A stretch of 64,000 nt of DNA, taken from Mesorhizobium sp. Z1-4. GTDB lineage: Bacteria; Pseudomonadota; Alphaproteobacteria; Rhizobiales; Rhizobiaceae. A program made the translations under genes and the position numbers. Below the pieces are notes generated by a model. That model worked only from the letters and a program-made list of their open reading frames with translations, made no database searches and was not told the origin of the DNA. Shown here piece by piece: positions 61,437 through 64,000 of this stretch. Positions within the stretch are counted from its first letter, which is position 1, and each line of letters opens with the position of its first letter. Location of the stretch: contig NZ_RCIO01000006.1 in the NCBI RefSeq assembly GCF_004000235.1, positions 1 through 64,000 on the forward strand, read 5' to 3'.

Positions 61437-62054
61437 ATGAGCAAGCGCGAATCCGCAAAATACAAACTCGATCGCCGTATGGGCGAAAACCTCTGGGGCC
61501 GTCCGAAGTCCCCGGTGAACCGTCGTGAATACGGCCCCGGCCAGCACGGTCAGCGCCGCAAGGGCAAGCTGTCCGATTTCGGCACCCAGCTGCGCGCCAA
61601 GCAGAAGCTGAAGGGCTATTACGGCGATATCTCCGAAAAGCAGTTCCGCAAGGTCTATGACGAGGCAAACCGCCGCAAGGGCGATACGCCGGACAACCTG
61701 ATCGGCCTGCTGGAGTCGCGCCTCGACGCCGTCGTTTATCGCGCCAAGTTCGTGCCGACGATCTTCGCGGCGCGCCAGTTCGTCAACCACGGCCATATCA
61801 AGGTCAACGGCAAGCGGGTGAACATTCCGTCCTACCGTTGCCAGCCGGGCGACGTGATCGAGGTGCGCGAGAAGTCGAAGCAGCTCGCCATCGTGCTTGA
61901 GGCCGTGCAGCTCGCCGAGCGCGATGTGCCGGATTATGTCGAAGCCGACCACAACAAGATGACCGCAACCTACAAGGCGATTCCGGGCCTGGCCGACGTG
62001 CCCTACGCGGTGCAGATGGAACCGAACCTGGTTGTCGAGTTCTACTCGCGTTAA
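61437..62054 (+). CDS. rpsD: ribosomal protein S4
   Basis: 205 residues from ATG 61437, with TTGAGAGGAAATGCG upstream. [37 protein letters not shown] is the S4 N-terminus; [39 protein letters not shown] is the S4 RNA-binding domain. Binds 16S rRNA early in 30S assembly. Confidence 0.99.
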   Translation: MSKRESAKYKLDRRMGENLWGRPKSPVNRREYGPGQHGQRRKGKLSDFGTQLRAKQKLKGYYGDISEKQFRKVYDEANRRKGDTPDNLIGLLESRLDAVVYRAKFVPTIFAARQFVNHGHIKVNGKRVNIPSYRCQPGDVIEVREKSKQLAIVLEAVQLAERDVPDYVEADHNKMTATYKAIPGLADVPYAVQMEPNLVVEFYSR

Positions 62055-62077
62055 TCGCTCGAAAGAGCATGATTTCG

Positions 62078-62107
62078 AAGGCCGCGCATCGCGCGGCCTT
62101 TTTCTTT
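62078..62107 (+). terminator. rho-independent terminator after rpsD
   Basis: AAGGCCGCGC (62078-62087), loop ATC, GCGCGGCCTT (62091-62100), followed by TTTCTTT. Confidence 0.9.
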
Positions 62108-62133
62108 GGCCCGGACCCGGTTATCTGGAGATC

Positions 62134-62991
62134 ATGAACGTTTCGCCTTCGCCATCTGAGTTCGACGAGCCCGGAACCGGCCTGTCCATGTTCCGCGATG
62201 CGCCCAATTCGGTCGAATTCAACAAGCTGCGCAAGCGGCTTGTGCGCCACGCACGCGAGGCGATCGAATCCTACGCGATGGTGAAGCCCGGTGAGCGCTG
62301 GCTGGTCGCGCTGTCGGGGGGCAAGGATTCCTACGGGCTTCTGGCCGTGCTGCTCGATCTCAAATGGCGCGGATTGCTGCCGGTCGATTTGCTCGCCTGC
62401 AATCTCGATCAGGGCCAGCCGAATTTTCCCAAGCACATTCTGCCGGAATTCCTGACCGCGCACGGCGTGCCGCATCGGATCGAATATCAGGACACCTACA
62501 CGGTGGTAACCGACAAGATCCCCGAGGGCCGGACTTATTGTTCGCTCTGCTCGCGGCTGCGCCGTGGCCACCTCTACCGCATCGCGCGCGAAGAGGGATG
62601 TTCAGCGCTGGTGCTTGGTCATCATCGTGAAGACGCGCTCGAAACCTTCTTCATGAACCTGTTCCACGGCGGCCGGCTTGCCGCAATGCCGCCCAAGCTC
62701 GTCAATGACGAGGGCGACCTGAAGGTTCTGCGGCCGCTGGCATTCTGCGCCGAGGCCGATCTGGAGAAGTTCGCCGCCGCGATGCGCTTTCCGATCATCC
62801 CGTGCGATCTATGCGGCAGCCAGGACGGCCTCCAGCGCAACGCCATGAAGGCGATGCTGGACGATCTCGAAAAGCGCATGCCGGGCCGCAAGGACACCAT
62901 GATCCGCGCTCTAACCAATGTGCGGCCATCGCACCTGATGGACGGCAAACTGTTCGACTTTGCGGCGCTGGAGCCGCAGCCGTCACGCTAG
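62134..62991 (+). CDS. ttcA: tRNA 2-thiocytidine synthetase TtcA
   Basis: 285 residues from ATG 62134. PP-loop [12 protein letters not shown], Fe-S cluster ligands in [11 protein letters not shown] and [14 protein letters not shown], and [21 protein letters not shown]. Uses a 4Fe-4S cluster to thiolate C32 of tRNAs. Same nucleotide position as the TrmJ target. Confidence 0.95.
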   Translation: MNVSPSPSEFDEPGTGLSMFRDAPNSVEFNKLRKRLVRHAREAIESYAMVKPGERWLVALSGGKDSYGLLAVLLDLKWRGLLPVDLLACNLDQGQPNFPKHILPEFLTAHGVPHRIEYQDTYTVVTDKIPEGRTYCSLCSRLRRGHLYRIAREEGCSALVLGHHREDALETFFMNLFHGGRLAAMPPKLVNDEGDLKVLRPLAFCAEADLEKFAAAMRFPIIPCDLCGSQDGLQRNAMKAMLDDLEKRMPGRKDTMIRALTNVRPSHLMDGKLFDFAALEPQPSR

Positions 62992-64000
62992 CTGCGCGGC
63001 GGCTCGTTTTGCGGCCGGAACAACACGCCGCCTTCCGCGATCAGCACCAGAACCAGCGCAGACAAGGCGAAGAAGAAATAGCCGGCGGCGAGCGGCACGA
63101 TCGTGCCGTTGAAGGCCTGGCCGACCAAAGCGCCAAGTGCTGCGCCGCAGGCCGTCTGGGCAAACCCCAGAATGGAGGAGGCCGTTCCAGCGACATGGCC
63201 AAGCGGTTCCATCGCCAGTGCGTTGAAGTTCGAACCGATGAGCGCGAATTGTGCCATCGAAACCATGAAAACGGCGATGAACAGCCAGAACGGCATCGGT
63301 CCGAACATGGCGAGCGCGAATGCCACGCCGTTGGTGAGCATGAAGCCGACAAGGGCAGCATGCGCGAGGCGGCGCATGCCGAAGCGCCCCACCATGCGTG
63401 AATTGATGAACGACATGAGCGCCATGGTTCCGGCGACAAGGGCGAAGTACAGCGGAAAGCTGTCGCCCTTGTCGTAGATGTCGACATAGATCTGCTGGGC
63501 CGAATTGATGAAGCCGAACAGGGCGCCGAAGATCACGGCAAGCGCTGCCGAATAGCCCACCGATATGCGGTTCGTGAGCACGATCCGGAAGCCATCGACG
63601 ATCGTCGCGAATTTGAACGGACGGCGATATTCTTCATGCAGCGTTTCCGGCAGCCGTGCAAAAGTCCAAAGCGTAATCGCCAGCCCGAACAGCGACATGA
63701 AGAGGAATATTTCCGGCCACGCCCAGATGATCATGATAGCCTGGCCTATGCCCGGCGCGAGCACCGGAATAACCATGAAAACCATGAAGATAAGCGACAT
63801 GACCTCGGCCATCGCGCGCCCGCCGAAGCTGTCTCTTACGACCGAAACGGTGATGACCCGTGTGGCGGCGGCACCGAGCCCCTGCACGAAACGAAACGCA
63901 AGCATTGTGCCGAAGCTCGGAGCAAACACACAGGCGAACGCGGTAACAACGTAAACCGCCAGCCCGAACAGCAGCGGCGGCCGTCGGCCGAAGCGGTCCG
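62988..64000 (-). CDS. MFS transporter, Bcr/CflA-like, 5' end outside window
   Basis: The frame is open from 64000 to the stop at 62988 (337 codons seen). [18 protein letters not shown] at the window edge is the MFS loop 2-3 motif, so about 60 to 70 N-terminal residues are missing. [25 protein letters not shown] and the following helices fit the Bcr/CflA drug-resistance subfamily. Convergent with ttcA; stops overlap. Confidence 0.9.
   Translation of the reverse strand, partial: DRFGRRPPLLFGLAVYVVTAFACVFAPSFGTMLAFRFVQGLGAAATRVITVSVVRDSFGGRAMAEVMSLIFMVFMVIPVLAPGIGQAIMIIWAWPEIFLFMSLFGLAITLWTFARLPETLHEEYRRPFKFATIVDGFRIVLTNRISVGYSAALAVIFGALFGFINSAQQIYVDIYDKGDSFPLYFALVAGTMALMSFINSRMVGRFGMRRLAHAALVGFMLTNGVAFALAMFGPMPFWLFIAVFMVSMAQFALIGSNFNALAMEPLGHVAGTASSILGFAQTACGAALGALVGQAFNGTIVPLAAGYFFFALSALVLVLIAEGGVLFRPQNEPPRS

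Overview
The window comes from an alphaproteobacterium of the order Hyphomicrobiales (Rhizobiales), most likely a Phyllobacteriaceae/Mesorhizobium-type genome. This is an inference from gene content and order (recA-alaS, icd, trmJ, murI, rpsD, ttcA), the high GC content and the protein sequences; no marker gene was compared by computation. Positions 1 to about 35,100 are a prophage whose left end lies outside the window. Positions from about 35,280 to 64,000 are host chromosome, interrupted once by a complete IS1595-family element.

Prophage, left to right. A leftward operon (1-2271) encodes a DUF7666-like protein, a small conserved phage protein and a DUF6745-like protein that carries 37 tandem copies of a 12-bp unit. 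The gap 2272-2675 holds the operon's promoter, two repressor operators and what looks like a strongly folded RNA on the other strand. A lambda-style immunity region follows (2676-3949): an S24/LexA-type repressor facing left, a Cro-like protein facing right, and three operators between them matching those at 2329-2369. Next come early and replication genes (3946-9512): a GIY-YIG protein, HTH proteins, a deleted cytosine methylase remnant, RusA, replication-initiator-like proteins, a DnaA domain IV-like protein and a candidate late regulator. At 9620-9776 there is a predicted bacterial Y RNA containing a circularly permuted tRNA mimic, directly upstream of a TROVE/Ro60 (rsr) gene at 9809-11125. 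This Ro60-Y RNA pair is the most notable system in the window. The late genes follow: terminase (11699-13490), portal, scaffold and an SU10-type major capsid protein (13491-18374), two related decoration-type proteins, tail and ejection proteins (19706-28716), fibre genes (28782-31129) and a lysis block with a GH19 endolysin (31240-33996). The head gene order suggests an SU10-like podovirus. A leftward two-gene cassette with its own promoter sits inside the ejection-protein operon (26638-27202). Small zinc-ribbon and membrane proteins mark the right end.

Host chromosome. A flippase-like membrane protein, MgtE, an OmpA lipoprotein, a GGDEF protein, an aldo-keto reductase, a DUF1624 membrane protein, an isoprenylcysteine methyltransferase-like protein and a MerR regulator lead to the IS1595 element (43435-45444, 8-bp target duplication GGTGCATT). 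The element landed 15 bp upstream of a perfect GAAC-N7-GAAC match to the alphaproteobacterial LexA box, in front of recA. Then follow recA, alaS, a DedA protein, an MFS exporter, a large orphan membrane protein, a GST, icd, an epoxide hydrolase-like enzyme, a TfoX-N protein, trmJ, murI, an ankyrin protein, a GNAT protein, rpsD, ttcA and a truncated Bcr/CflA-type MFS gene.

Recurring themes: tightly overlapping starts and stops (ATGA, GTGA, TTGA) in the prophage, promoters whose -10 box predicts leaderless mRNAs, and many proteins under 80 residues.
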